Below are positions 7,866-16,168 of a stretch of 64,000 nucleotides of DNA, in pieces. The translations under genes and the position numbers were made by a program. The DNA lies in NCBI RefSeq assembly GCF_000746205.1, contig NZ_JQKV01000005.1, positions 124,001-188,000 of the forward strand, in the 5' to 3' direction. Position 1 is the first letter of the stretch. Each line of letters begins with the position of its first letter. Below the pieces are notes generated by a model. That model did no database searches. It worked only from the letters and a program-made list of their open reading frames with translations, and was not told where the DNA came from. The stretch comes from Halorubrum sp. BV1 (GTDB lineage Archaea > Halobacteriota > Halobacteria > Halobacteriales > Haloferacaceae).

Positions 7866-9536
7866 ATGAATCCCCTCCTTCTAGGTCACGTCATAATTTT
7901 CGCACTATCTGCGATTGCCTGCGTGGCGACTATTCCACAAGCATGGAAGATACAGCATCCGGAGACACGTGAAGGACTGATCGTCTTCCTCGGTTCCGTT
8001 GCTCTGTGGTCTGGAGGGTACATTGGCTATCTTCTCGCACCGACGCGTGCCGGGAAACTCGCTTTCTATATATTTGGCTTCATCTTTGCGTTCGTCGCTG
8101 TCGGGGCCTGGCTCTACTTTTGTGCTGCATATACCGGTCGGCCACCTCGCCACGCCCCATTCCGAAACCTCATACTCGGGACGTTCCTCTTTTTCACCGC
8201 TCTCAAAGTCACGAATCCACTCCACAATCTCTACTTTACGACGGAATGGGTCACAGAACCATTCCCGCACCTCGTGATCCATCACGAACTGCTCTACTGG
8301 ATCGTATTGGGGCTATCATATGCCGCCATCGCTGTCGGATTCTTCGTACTGATGGAGCGATTCCATCATACTGGCAGTGACAGCCGTCCGCTCGTCGTGC
8401 TCGTTGGACTCTCAGGCCTCCCAGCTGTTGCAATGATTATTGGCGGTCAGGTCGACTGGCTGCTCCCATTAATGTATGAGCCGCCTGGCGTCGCCCTCTT
8501 CGCCGTTGGAACGCTCTTCTTCTACAGACAACGGTTTGAGGCAATCCGATTAACCGGGGAGTCAGAGAAACCCGCAATCTTCCTCGACCAAGAAACCCGG
8601 ATTCAGGATTACAATCAAGCGGCTCGCAAACTGTTTCCAGCCCTTGAGGATTCCTTTGGCGAACCGCTTGAGGCTGTGAATACCGCACTCGCAGATCATC
8701 TCACCAAACAAGATATCCTGACAATTACGCAGGAAGGTGAAACACGGTATTATGACGTGTCGAGCACGCCATTCTTAGCAGGTGAGGTAACGACCGGCCA
8801 ACTAGTGACGGTTACCGACGTAACTGAACGCGAGTCATATCGACAGCGACTCGAAGAGAAAACCGAACAACTCGAGGCCCTAAATCGCGTGGTTCGGCAC
8901 GACATCCGGAACGATATGACCGTGATTCTCGGATGGGCCGAGATCCTCAAAGACCATATCGATGAAGATGGGGAAGACGCTCTGGACCGAGTGTTACAGA
9001 AGTCCCGGCACGTAATTCAGTTCACGGAGGTCGCACGTGAGTTCGTTGAATCACTCTCTGAAGAAGGAACAGCTGAATTAGAAGAAATCCGGCTTCAGCC
9101 ACTTCTTGACGCTGAGCTCGCTGCAGTACGTGATTCGTTCCCGAACGCGCAGTTTCACGTATCAGGTGAACTCTGCGACGTGTCGGTACAGGCAAACGAG
9201 ATGCTTTCTTCGGTTTTCCGGAATATCCTCGAGAATGCGGTCCGACACAACGACAAAGAGACCCCTGAGATTACCGTCTCCTGTGAAGAGAACTCAGAGA
9301 CTGTCCGGTACCGGATTGCAGATAATGGACCTTGCATTCCTGACCAACAGAAAGAACAAATCTTCGGGAAAGGGGAGAAAGGATTGGACAGTCCAGGATC
9401 GGGGATTGGTCTATATCTCGTCCATCTCCTGACGGACCAATTCGGTGGTGACGTGTGGGTCGAGGACAACGACCCAACTGGTTCAGTCTTCGTCGTCGAA
9501 CTGCCTATCCATAAACCGTCGAATAAGACGTCTTAG
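7866..9536 (+). CDS. 7TM sensor histidine kinase
   Basis: 556 aa. Seven hydrophobic helices fill residues 1-225 (histidine-kinase N-terminal 7TM module). A PAS-like sensor follows (residues ~228-330, IFLDQETRIQDYNQAARKLF), then an H-box (LNRVVRHDIRNDMTVILGW, phosphoacceptor His) and a HATPase domain with N-box SVFRNILENAVRHN and G-boxes DNGPCIPDQQ and GSGIGLYLV. It would autophosphorylate in response to a membrane or redox/light-type signal; no response regulator is adjacent, which is common for haloarchaeal kinases. A TATA-like ctttatct ends just before ATG 7866, pointing to a leaderless transcript. A 15-bp palindrome (9537-9551) abuts the stop. Confidence 0.88.
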   Translation: MNPLLLGHVIIFALSAIACVATIPQAWKIQHPETREGLIVFLGSVALWSGGYIGYLLAPTRAGKLAFYIFGFIFAFVAVGAWLYFCAAYTGRPPRHAPFRNLILGTFLFFTALKVTNPLHNLYFTTEWVTEPFPHLVIHHELLYWIVLGLSYAAIAVGFFVLMERFHHTGSDSRPLVVLVGLSGLPAVAMIIGGQVDWLLPLMYEPPGVALFAVGTLFFYRQRFEAIRLTGESEKPAIFLDQETRIQDYNQAARKLFPALEDSFGEPLEAVNTALADHLTKQDILTITQEGETRYYDVSSTPFLAGEVTTGQLVTVTDVTERESYRQRLEEKTEQLEALNRVVRHDIRNDMTVILGWAEILKDHIDEDGEDALDRVLQKSRHVIQFTEVAREFVESLSEEGTAELEEIRLQPLLDAELAAVRDSFPNAQFHVSGELCDVSVQANEMLSSVFRNILENAVRHNDKETPEITVSCEENSETVRYRIADNGPCIPDQQKEQIFGKGEKGLDSPGSGIGLYLVHLLTDQFGGDVWVEDNDPTGSVFVVELPIHKPSNKTS

Positions 9537-9551
9537 TACTGAATTTCAGTA
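9537..9551. terminator. Palindrome after the kinase gene
   Basis: TACTGAA-T-TTCAGTA directly after the TAG stop, with T-rich bases inside. Could form a small hairpin; too short to be a convincing terminator by itself. Confidence 0.3.
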
Positions 9552-9718
9552 TATCCTAGTCGGCGAGCCGTCGCTTCCAAAAAGTGGGGGTGGCTGCCAT
9601 ACGACTCGCGAGGATCGCCCCTTGAGTCGCCGTTCCGATCAATATCCGGAATGAGTGAGTGCGGACATTCAAATACCGAGTCGGGACCAAACTGAGTGAC
9701 TCAATCCCCTCAGAAATC

Positions 9719-10936
9719 ATGGGCAAGAAGCTGTACTCAGACGATGAACTCCTCAATCGGCTCCAGAAGTTCGCTGAGGAACTCGGTCGACCCCCATCGC
9801 AGAGTGAGATGGACGATTCAGGACCTCATGCTTCGAAGACGTACGGGAATCGGTTCGAGTCGTGGAATAACGCACTCGAGGGTGCCGGACTTCAAACCGG
9901 AACGAATGATCCAGACGGACGACCATCGACGCCCGAAGAGGACCTCCTTACTGATATCAAATCGGTTGCCGACATCGTGGGAGGAACCCCGTCAGAGCGT
10001 GAATACAGTGCTCACGGAAAGTATTCGGTGAAGACATACTGCAAGCGATTTGGAGGGTGGAATTCAGCACTACGGGCGGCCGATTTTGAGCCGAACGTTG
10101 AAATGAACCTCTCCGAAGAGAGACTCATTACTGCCTTACAGGGGTTCGCTGAGAAACTGGGTCGACCGCCCACAAATGATGAAATGGACCGGAGTGGCCC
10201 CTACACCTCGAATTCGTACAAGCGAGCGTTTGGAACCTGGAATCGTGCTCTTCGACAGGCGGGGTTGGAAGTCCACTCCGTATGGGATGTGAGCGAGGAG
10301 GATCTGATATCCGAACTCAACAGTCTCGCCGAAGAGCTAGGCCATGTCCCTCGGAAGGATGAAATGCGAAACCAAGGGAAATGGAGTGCAGCAGTCTATC
10401 AGGAGCGATTCGGCTCGTGGAATGAAGCTCTCCGAGCTGCCGGCTTCGAGCCAAATGAGCGGTGGCGAATTCCACGGGAGGAGTTATTAACCGAACTGCG
10501 GGCTGTTGCGAATGAGCTGGGCCACCCACCGACAACAACGGAAATGAACGAACACGGGAAGTTTACCATCGATCCGTATCAGCGTGAATTCGGAACGTGG
10601 CGAACGGCCCTTCAAGCGGCCGACCCGGACTATCTAGAAAACTACCGTCAGTCAGATACTGAGATAGTTCCGTTTGGCTCGAACTGGCCACAGATCCGTG
10701 AGGAGATCATCACCCGTGACAACGAGTCCTGCCTGCGCTGCGGTATGGGCCGTGAAGCTCACCGCGAGAAATTCGGTCGTGATCTCCCGGTTCACCACCG
10801 GATTCCTCGACGCCGGTTCTACAACGACCCAGACCAGTCGGTCGACGATGCAGATGTACCGAGTAACCTGCTGACTCTCTGTATCCCGTGCCATCGCCGA
10901 CTCGAACGGCTGCCAGTCCAACCAGTAGTTGACTAA
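9719..10936 (+). CDS. Five-repeat HNH endonuclease
   Basis: 405 aa from ATG 9719 (MGKKLYSDDEL); an upstream in-frame ATG (9659) adds a non-conserved extension. Five HNH-associated repeats of about 60 residues run through residues 5-315, each with L-G-x-x-P-x-x-x-E-M...G and a closing (F/W)-G-x-W-N-x-A-L-x-x-A-G. A C-terminal HNH domain follows: CLRCGMGREAH, LPVHHRIPRRRF and NLLTLCIPCHRRLE. The repeats probably read DNA along the groove, so repeat number would set target length. It lacks the zinc finger of its paralogue at 4575. Likely a selfish or plasmid-maintenance nuclease. Confidence 0.82.
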   Translation: MGKKLYSDDELLNRLQKFAEELGRPPSQSEMDDSGPHASKTYGNRFESWNNALEGAGLQTGTNDPDGRPSTPEEDLLTDIKSVADIVGGTPSEREYSAHGKYSVKTYCKRFGGWNSALRAADFEPNVEMNLSEERLITALQGFAEKLGRPPTNDEMDRSGPYTSNSYKRAFGTWNRALRQAGLEVHSVWDVSEEDLISELNSLAEELGHVPRKDEMRNQGKWSAAVYQERFGSWNEALRAAGFEPNERWRIPREELLTELRAVANELGHPPTTTEMNEHGKFTIDPYQREFGTWRTALQAADPDYLENYRQSDTEIVPFGSNWPQIREEIITRDNESCLRCGMGREAHREKFGRDLPVHHRIPRRRFYNDPDQSVDDADVPSNLLTLCIPCHRRLERLPVQPVVD

Positions 10937-11019
10937 CAAGCGAAGTCCCACGTTCAGCACAAAGGTATCTGCCGGCGAACAGAGCGTCTACCTCCCGCCG
11001 ACGTGACTTCGCGACCTGT

Positions 11020-11077
11020 TTTTCGTGCCCCCAGAGAGGGCGAGGGCTCCTTCGAGAACCCTCAGAGGTGACTTCCA
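11020..11077 (+). promoter_or_regulatory. GC-hairpin leader element, copy 5
   Basis: tttttcgtGCCC-CCAGAGA-GGGC followed by GAGGGCTCC-TTCGAGA-ACCCTC and an SD-like GAGGTGA (11066-11072), ending at GTG 11078. Here the element carries its own ribosome-binding site. Confidence 0.6.
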
Positions 11078-11425
11078 GTGAGTCAACAACAGAGTCCCGA
11101 CAACGTCTCGATCGACGAGATCCCGGTCGATATCGACAACACGCAATCGGCGGAGGTCGATCCCGACGACGTCCCCGACGAAATCGAATCCATCACCCGT
11201 GGGCTCGCCGGTGAGCAGCCGCCGACGAATCCGCTCGTCGTGCTGAAAGCGGCCCGGTGGTGGTACATTCACGGCAAGGGCGGCACGGATCCCGCCTTCC
11301 AGTGGGCCATCGAGTGGGCGCGTCATCTTGCGACCGACACGCCCAGTGACGTCGAGCGGTTCAACGAGTTCCTCGAGTACCTCGTCTCGGTTGGCTTTGC
11401 GGACGAACGCCACGAGCTCCGCTGA
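11078..11425 (+). CDS. Hypothetical plasmid protein
   Basis: 115 aa from GTG 11078, supported by the leader and GAGGTGA just upstream. Acidic N-terminal half (SIDEIPVDIDN...DPDDVPDEIES) and helical C-terminal half with KAARWWYIHGKGGTDPAFQWAI. No family recognised. It precedes the ArdC-like gene with the same type of leader, so both may be under common control during plasmid transfer. Confidence 0.6.
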   Translation: MSQQQSPDNVSIDEIPVDIDNTQSAEVDPDDVPDEIESITRGLAGEQPPTNPLVVLKAARWWYIHGKGGTDPAFQWAIEWARHLATDTPSDVERFNEFLEYLVSVGFADERHELR

Positions 11426-11437
11426 CCGACAGAGCGG

Positions 11438-11512
11438 TTTTTTGAACGCCCCTGAGGGGTGCGGCGCGGTCTGAGCAGACGCAGTTGCCGTGAACGTGAT
11501 TCGGTGAACACA
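11438..11512 (+). promoter_or_regulatory. GC-hairpin leader element, copy 6
   Basis: gttttttgaacGCCCCTGAGGGGTGC is the T-tract plus hairpin, then GTCTGAGCAGAC forms a second small hairpin (11470-11481). ATG 11513 follows after a longer gap than in the other copies. Confidence 0.6.
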
Positions 11513-12439
11513 ATGGCTACGACCAGTGATTCGTCGGTCTCCTTCGAGGAGACCGACACGCGATCCGACGAGATGAACAGTACGATCGGACAGTGGATCG
11601 ACGAGCTCGTCGCTGGCGTCGACGACGCGCAGGCCAGCGCCCAGTTCCAGGAGTGGCTTGACGTCCAGAGTCGCTTCCACGACTACTCGTATCGGAACAC
11701 GCTCCTCATCAAGCGGCAGTGTCCCGAGGCAACCCGCGTCGCGGGCTACCGGACGTGGCAGGAGGAGTTCGACCGTCACGTCACGGAGGGTGAGTCGGCC
11801 ATCTGGATCTGGGCGCCAATCATCGCGAAACAGTGCCCGGAGTGCGAGAACTCCTCGAGCTACCACGAGGACAGCGACTGTGACTACGATGAGACGTCGC
11901 CCGAGGAGTGGTCCGAGGGCCTGGTCGGGTTCAAGCCCGCGCCGGTGTTCGACATCTCCCAGACCGAGGGCGAGCCGCTTCCCGACCTGGACACAGAAGC
12001 AACCGGGGACGCCGGCGACCTCGTCGAGCAGTTGACTGCCGCCGCTGACGACCTCGGCGTGACGGTGCGGATCGTTCCAGCCGAGGAGTGGACCCACGGC
12101 GAGGCGAAGGGCATCTGCGAGCAGCTGAGCCTCGTCGACGTTCAGCCGCTCGTCGAGGTGCGTGATCGGGAGAACGAGGCGGACCTCGCGCGGACGCTAA
12201 TTCACGAGTACGCCCACGCTCTGCTCCACTTCGACGTCGACGACGACACCGAGCGGGCGAAACGCGAAGTCGAGGCCGAAGCCGTCGCGTACGTCGTCGG
12301 GCGGTACTGCGGGCTCGACACTAGTGGGTCGGCGTTCTACCTCGCTGCGTGGGAGTCGGACGATCCCGAGGTCGTTCGCGAGCGGCTCGGACGGATCAGT
12401 CGGACGGCAGAGGAACTCATCGACGTCCTCGAAGAGTAA
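11513..12439 (+). CDS. ArdC-like antirestriction protein with ImmA/IrrE-type metallopeptidase
   Basis: 308 aa. The N-terminal domain is of the ArdC_N type (WLDVQSRFHDYSYRNTLLIKRQCPEATRVAGYRTW), a ssDNA-binding module of conjugative plasmids that protects incoming DNA. A cysteine cluster (CPECENSS...CDYD) interrupts it. The C-terminal part has the zinc-metallopeptidase signature TLIHEYAHALLHF with a downstream Glu (KREVEAEAVAYVV), as in ImmA/IrrE. Its presence marks the surrounding region as transferable plasmid DNA and fits an early-expressed, entry-phase role. Start ATG 11513 is behind leader copy 6. Confidence 0.82.
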   Translation: MATTSDSSVSFEETDTRSDEMNSTIGQWIDELVAGVDDAQASAQFQEWLDVQSRFHDYSYRNTLLIKRQCPEATRVAGYRTWQEEFDRHVTEGESAIWIWAPIIAKQCPECENSSSYHEDSDCDYDETSPEEWSEGLVGFKPAPVFDISQTEGEPLPDLDTEATGDAGDLVEQLTAAADDLGVTVRIVPAEEWTHGEAKGICEQLSLVDVQPLVEVRDRENEADLARTLIHEYAHALLHFDVDDDTERAKREVEAEAVAYVVGRYCGLDTSGSAFYLAAWESDDPEVVRERLGRISRTAEELIDVLEE

Positions 12440-12449
12440 CCCTCGCGCT

Positions 12450-12827
12450 TCACCTGCGGAACAGTCCTACGAGTAGCATCAAACCAGCAGCTCCTATCGC
12501 GAAAGTCGTTTGAACTGCAGAGAAACCCCCGCGAAGTGCCATTCGAGTATAATTTGGATTTGAATGGTAGAGGTCGCTCGCCATCCCAATTATCGCATCA
12601 ACTAGTGGAGCCAACACATCAAATACCAGCGCCTTTCCAAAATTCACCCCTGCTTGACCCAGTCGGTACGCAACCGTCACCAAGAAATTCGCCTTCCCCG
12701 TCAGGAAATGGCGGTTTGAAGGTGTGACGTACTGTCCCGTGCCGTTGGTCGGGTTAAATGGCCATTTTGCGAACTTCACAGCCTCAGTAAACAGCGATGC
12801 CACAAACGCGATAAGTCCCCGAATCAT
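12450..12827 (-). CDS. Hypothetical membrane protein
   Basis: 125 aa. A hydrophobic/amphipathic N-terminus (IRGLIAFVASLFTEAVKFAKW), a middle helix (GKALVFDVLAPLVDAIIGMA) and a clear C-terminal transmembrane helix (FAIGAAGLMLLVGLF). GC content and codon bias are lower than in neighbours, and it lies on the opposite strand in a run of plus-strand genes, so it may have been acquired separately. The size and pattern recall small virion or plasmid membrane proteins, but no family is recognised. Confidence 0.55.
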   Translation of the reverse strand: MIRGLIAFVASLFTEAVKFAKWPFNPTNGTGQYVTPSNRHFLTGKANFLVTVAYRLGQAGVNFGKALVFDVLAPLVDAIIGMASDLYHSNPNYTRMALRGGFSAVQTTFAIGAAGLMLLVGLFRR

Positions 12828-12946
12828 CTTGTGTGTTATGTAGTAATTAGTGGCACATTAAATTTCGTTCTCAAAAGGTACCAAGCCAGACGCCTAATTG
12901 AGCCAGATCAATTCTCTATGTCAACATTGGCTTCCAGTTTCTGGAA

Positions 12947-12995
12947 GTTTTTCTGCGCCCGCCGAGGGGCGGAGGCGCGTTCTGACCTCCGCCGA
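12947..12995 (+). promoter_or_regulatory. GC-hairpin leader element, copy 7
   Basis: gtttttctGCGCCC-GCCGA-GGGGCG hairpin, then GGAGG-cgcgttctga-CCTCC, ending at ATG 12996. The clearest two-hairpin example of the family. Confidence 0.65.
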
Positions 12996-13814
12996 ATGAT
13001 GACTGACCGCTATCTCACGACAGTCCTCGAGGAAGCTGAGCACGTTGCCGAGCAGCATGACCAGGTCGCTCGAACGACAGACAACCAAGCCCACGAGTAC
13101 CTCCGATACGCCGTCCTCCGGGTGCTCGAGGGGCAGGCAGACCACCTCCCGACGGGCTGGACGCCGATCGACGGCGTGACCGTCGGCTACGGGAACGACG
13201 AGGGGATGTACAATAGCTGGGGCTCCAGCGAAGACTGGTGGGAGATCGTCCCGCCGCAAGAGGCGTGTACCCGATTCCGGGTGTTCTTCCCGGACGACCA
13301 CCAGACGGTTCCCCGCGCCATCGTCGACGTGATGGCCGCGCTCGGTGCCTGGCGCGTCTGGACTGGGTGCGCAGCCGCGTGCGGCTCCTACGACCATCGC
13401 GAGCGCCGTGAGGTCCACTACCTGTGGCCGGAAGGCCATCCGGTGGAGGAAGTGCTCCACGAGCGGCTCAGGGGGCCTGCGGAAGCCGTCGCTCCCGACG
13501 GTGGCCGAACGGGCGACGTTCGCGACCGACTGGTCGTCGACGAGAACGCACAGTCGGAGGACGATCTTGAGCCCCGCACGAAGCGTGCCGTCGCCGAAGC
13601 GATGGACGTCTCACTCCTCTCGAAGGGTGGCCGCTACGAGGTGCAGTCCGCGTCCGGCAACAGGTACGAAGTCGACGTCGTCGACGAATCGTGTACCTGT
13701 CCCGACTGGCAGCAGCGCTCACCCGAGGGCGGCTGCAAACACCTTCGTCGCGTCGATCACGAGATCAAACGGGGTCGCGTGCCCCGCCCAGACGGCCGCC
13801 TTCCTTCCCCGTAG
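12996..13814 (+). CDS. SWIM zinc-finger protein
   Basis: 272 aa (tandem ATGs at 12996 and 12999). The C-terminus carries a SWIM signature: CTCPDWQQRSPEGGCKHLRR, i.e. C-x-C-x(n)-C-x-H, preceded by the strand RYEVQSASGNRYEVDVVDES typical of this fold. SWIM domains bind DNA or proteins in recombination and transposase-associated proteins. The N-terminal ~190 residues, including CTRFRVFFPDDHQTVPRAIVDVMAALG, are not assigned. The gene follows leader copy 7 and is the last of the leader-controlled set. Confidence 0.72.
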   Translation: MMTDRYLTTVLEEAEHVAEQHDQVARTTDNQAHEYLRYAVLRVLEGQADHLPTGWTPIDGVTVGYGNDEGMYNSWGSSEDWWEIVPPQEACTRFRVFFPDDHQTVPRAIVDVMAALGAWRVWTGCAAACGSYDHRERREVHYLWPEGHPVEEVLHERLRGPAEAVAPDGGRTGDVRDRLVVDENAQSEDDLEPRTKRAVAEAMDVSLLSKGGRYEVQSASGNRYEVDVVDESCTCPDWQQRSPEGGCKHLRRVDHEIKRGRVPRPDGRLPSP

Positions 13815-13827
13815 GGCGACGATTGAG

Positions 13828-14631
13828 CTACTCCACAGGACGGACTGTATCGCCATCTCGTTGGACCCGGTCGAACGTTGAGAGATACGCGAGCCGGTCG
13901 TGAACCTCGTCGGTATCCAGCTCCAGTTCGGCGGCCAGTTCGTCGACGGCAATCGGTTCGTCGAGTGCCTGGAGGACTTCGAGCCCCCGGTAGTACCTAT
14001 TCGTGAGCTCCTGGACCCGGCCCTCGATCGGCGTTGTCACTCCGTACCGCTCCTCGAGTTCGACCAGGGCCTCGTTCGCGAACGTGGCAAACTGATCATC
14101 CCCCAGGCGTTCGATCTGGGCTTCGAGTTCAGCCCGGACGACGTCGTAATCGAGGCCGGCCTGCACGAGCATATTCATGTCCTCGATGTCGTCGTCGCGG
14201 CCGGCGATCGCCTTGAACAGGAAGATATCCTCGTTGCTGACTAGCCGGACCGTCAGTCGATCCGTGTCGAGGAACTGCTCGCTGCGCTCTTGCATCCCGT
14301 CGGTGAGCACGAGCTTGTTCGCGACTTGCTGGTTGAAGATGTCGAGGCGACACCCATCGTCGTTCTCGACGCAGCTCGTCGCCCCCAGCGCCCGGTAATC
14401 TGGATCCAGCGACTGGACCTCCGCATACCCGAGGTCCATCAGAACGGCCCACAGCTGACCGTACGCGTCGCCATCCGGGACGACCAGGTCGATATCTTTC
14501 GTCGCTCCCTTGAGGTCGCGCAGCGACATCGCGCCACCACCGATCAGGTAGACCGCGAGCGGGGCTGAGAGGCCATCCGCGATCCGCTGGAATTCGTTCT
14601 CGATGTACTCGCGTCCGAATGTTGGTCTCAT
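13828..14631 (-). CDS. DUF6036-like nucleotidyltransferase (possible toxin)
   Basis: 267 aa. The nucleotidyltransferase signature is visible at residues 27-55: YLIGGGAMSLRDLKGATKDI followed by DLVV, i.e. G-G-x-A and the metal-binding D-x-D of the Pol-beta fold. A C-terminal winged-helix-like segment (LAAELELDTDEVHDRLAYLS) follows. It overlaps the upstream regulator gene by 4 bp (ATGA), so the two are translationally coupled. HTH plus nucleotidyltransferase pairs form AbiE-type or MNT-type toxin-antitoxin systems in which the enzyme modifies tRNA 3' ends or proteins. That role is inference. Confidence 0.7.
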   Translation of the reverse strand: MRPTFGREYIENEFQRIADGLSAPLAVYLIGGGAMSLRDLKGATKDIDLVVPDGDAYGQLWAVLMDLGYAEVQSLDPDYRALGATSCVENDDGCRLDIFNQQVANKLVLTDGMQERSEQFLDTDRLTVRLVSNEDIFLFKAIAGRDDDIEDMNMLVQAGLDYDVVRAELEAQIERLGDDQFATFANEALVELEERYGVTTPIEGRVQELTNRYYRGLEVLQALDEPIAVDELAAELELDTDEVHDRLAYLSTFDRVQRDGDTVRPVE

Positions 14632-15554
14632 TGTGGAAGATGCACCTCGTAGTCAGCCGCTAGCTCCTGAAACTCGTCCCACTCCGGGAGTCGCTCGTCA
14701 TCGACCTCGCCGTGCGTCTCGAGGTAGCGCAGCAAGGCGTCGATTTCGTCTTCGAGGCCATACTTCGCCGCCTGCTCTCGGAGGTCCGCCTCGTCGACGT
14801 CGACGTGGCTGAGCAGGAGGAGACAGTACGAGCGGTGACGGCTGCCGTCGTCGATCAGCAGCATGTGACAGCAGAGCTCCGCCGGCGAGACTGCGTCGAG
14901 GTTCTCGGAGTAGACGTAGTAGCGGTGGCCGGTAAGCAGGAACTGGAGGTCGAAGGCCGCGAATCGAGCGAGGCCAGTTTCGTGGAATCCCTCGGCGTCG
15001 ATCTCCGTCTCAGCCTGGGCGAGAAATTCGTCGTAGTCCTCCCAGAGAATCGTGCCCTTCGGGGCGACGGCTTCGAGGCGTTGGCGATGGAGATGATGAA
15101 CGAGTTCACGGGCAAACTCATGGAGGCGGTCGAAATCGGCGTTGAACTCGTAGTGGCCGTCGACGGTCCCGACGAGACCCCGGTCTCGAAACCGCTTGAG
15201 GACGCGGTTGACCGTGTTGCGGTAGTTGTCGCTCCGGTCGGCGATCTCGGAGACGGTTCGCGGCTGGTCGAGGTAGTACAACACCTCGAGTGCCTTGCCG
15301 GTCAGCAGTTCGGGGAAGTCGATGTGGGAGTGCTGGCGGACGAGGTCCTGGTAGAGTTCGACGGCGCGAGCATCCGACGGGACGACTCGTTTTCGGCGGC
15401 CGTCGCGTTCCGTGTAGACGAGCCCCTTCTGGACGAGGTCGCCGACGGCACGAGAGAGATAGCTCTCGCTGTGGTCGAGCTTCGTCGCGAGTTCGGAGAT
15501 TGTGTCGCCGCGGTCGACCGTGGCGAGGACCTCGAGTTCGATACGCCGGAGCAC
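14628..15554 (-). CDS. Winged-HTH regulator paired with nucleotidyltransferase
   Basis: 308 aa from GTG 15554. Two winged-helix units are apparent: residues ~1-60 (ISELATKLDHSESYLSRAVG) and ~85-135 (TVSEIADRSDNYRNTVNRVL followed by KRFRDRGLV). The C-terminal half is a partner-binding region without known motif (LQFLLTGHRYYVYSENLD). A TATA box (tatataaag on the plus strand, 15577-15585) lies about 25 bp before the start, so translation begins close to the 5' end. Coupling with the downstream nucleotidyltransferase suggests the antitoxin/repressor half of a two-gene module. Confidence 0.72.
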   Translation of the reverse strand: MLRRIELEVLATVDRGDTISELATKLDHSESYLSRAVGDLVQKGLVYTERDGRRKRVVPSDARAVELYQDLVRQHSHIDFPELLTGKALEVLYYLDQPRTVSEIADRSDNYRNTVNRVLKRFRDRGLVGTVDGHYEFNADFDRLHEFARELVHHLHRQRLEAVAPKGTILWEDYDEFLAQAETEIDAEGFHETGLARFAAFDLQFLLTGHRYYVYSENLDAVSPAELCCHMLLIDDGSRHRSYCLLLLSHVDVDEADLREQAAKYGLEDEIDALLRYLETHGEVDDERLPEWDEFQELAADYEVHLPQ

Positions 15555-15637
15555 GGCGTAACATAGTACGAAACTTGTATATAAAGAAGTTTCGAGTAGT
15601 GTTACAGTCAGCAGGCACGGGAGTCGTCTCCATCGTC

Positions 15638-15678
15638 TTAACCAACAAAACTATGGATTCGTGGGCAGTGTTGGTTAA
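15638..15678. promoter_or_regulatory. Inverted repeat, family A, copy 2, upstream of replication-module gene
   Basis: TTAACCAACA (15638-15647) and TGTTGGTTAA (15669-15678), spacer 21 bp, ending 14 bp before ATG 15693. The same repeat ends 16 bp before the paralogous gene at 62507, so its position as well as its sequence is conserved. Likely operator. Confidence 0.75.
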
Positions 15679-15692
15679 CACGAGAGTAGCCG

Positions 15693-16016
15693 ATGTCCTA
15701 CGAACCCCCGAACCCACCGGCGAACCTCCCGACGGAGATCGTCAACACGCTCAATGAAGCCACACCGGAGCATCTTCGGGACGTTGCCAGCTACGCCGAG
15801 GCGTTGGCCGAACACAAAGAGCGGGAAGCTCGTCTCGAGGAGGAAGCGGACGACGCCGACGTCGAGGAGCGCCCCGATGACCTCCCAGACGACGTGCCAG
15901 CGAAGGCGACGATCACGATCAAGGAGATCAACGACAACCGCTACTACTACTGGCAGTGGCGGGAAGGCGATTCGGTGACGTCGAAGTACAAGGGGCCAGT
16001 GAATCCCGACGAGTAG
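15693..16016 (+). CDS. Conserved origin-associated protein, module 1
   Basis: 107 aa. The N-terminus is helical (PPNPPANLPTEIVNTLNE, then LRDVASYAEALAEHKEREAR), and the C-terminus is a small beta unit with VPAKATITIKEINDNRYYYW and QWREG, resembling DUF6788. It is about three-quarters identical to the protein at 62507-62830, with the C-terminal 40 residues nearly unchanged. Both sit between the TTAACCAACA inverted repeat and an origin-repeat cluster beside orc1. Constant location suggests a role in replication control or copy number, though this is inference from context alone. Confidence 0.75.
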   Translation: MSYEPPNPPANLPTEIVNTLNEATPEHLRDVASYAEALAEHKEREARLEEEADDADVEERPDDLPDDVPAKATITIKEINDNRYYYWQWREGDSVTSKYKGPVNPDE

Positions 16017-16073
16017 ACGAGATTGAACTGTAGTCTGATGTTCTTTTCAGTACTAGTAGAGACGTCGCAGACG

Positions 16074-16130
16074 ACACCCCCCAGAGTGTGAATGGGATCG
16101 GTTTGTCCAACACCCCTCAGTGTGAATGGG
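16074..16130 (+). repeat. Paired AGTGTGAATGGG repeats at origin 1
   Basis: acaccccccagAGTGTGAATGGG (16074-16096) and a second copy CACCCCTCAGTGTGAATGGG (16111-16130). The same pair, in the same order and near-identical, is at 62887-62943 in module 2. They share the C-run of the ORB-like repeats but a different core. Confidence 0.7.
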
Positions 16131-16168
16131 TCCGGTCACCCCGGACGAGTAAAACTCGATGAGGGAGG

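Noticed and set aside
10988..12097. Minus-strand open frame of 369 codons
   Set aside because: Opposite the ArdC-like gene with its HEYAH site; mirror frame of high-GC coding DNA.
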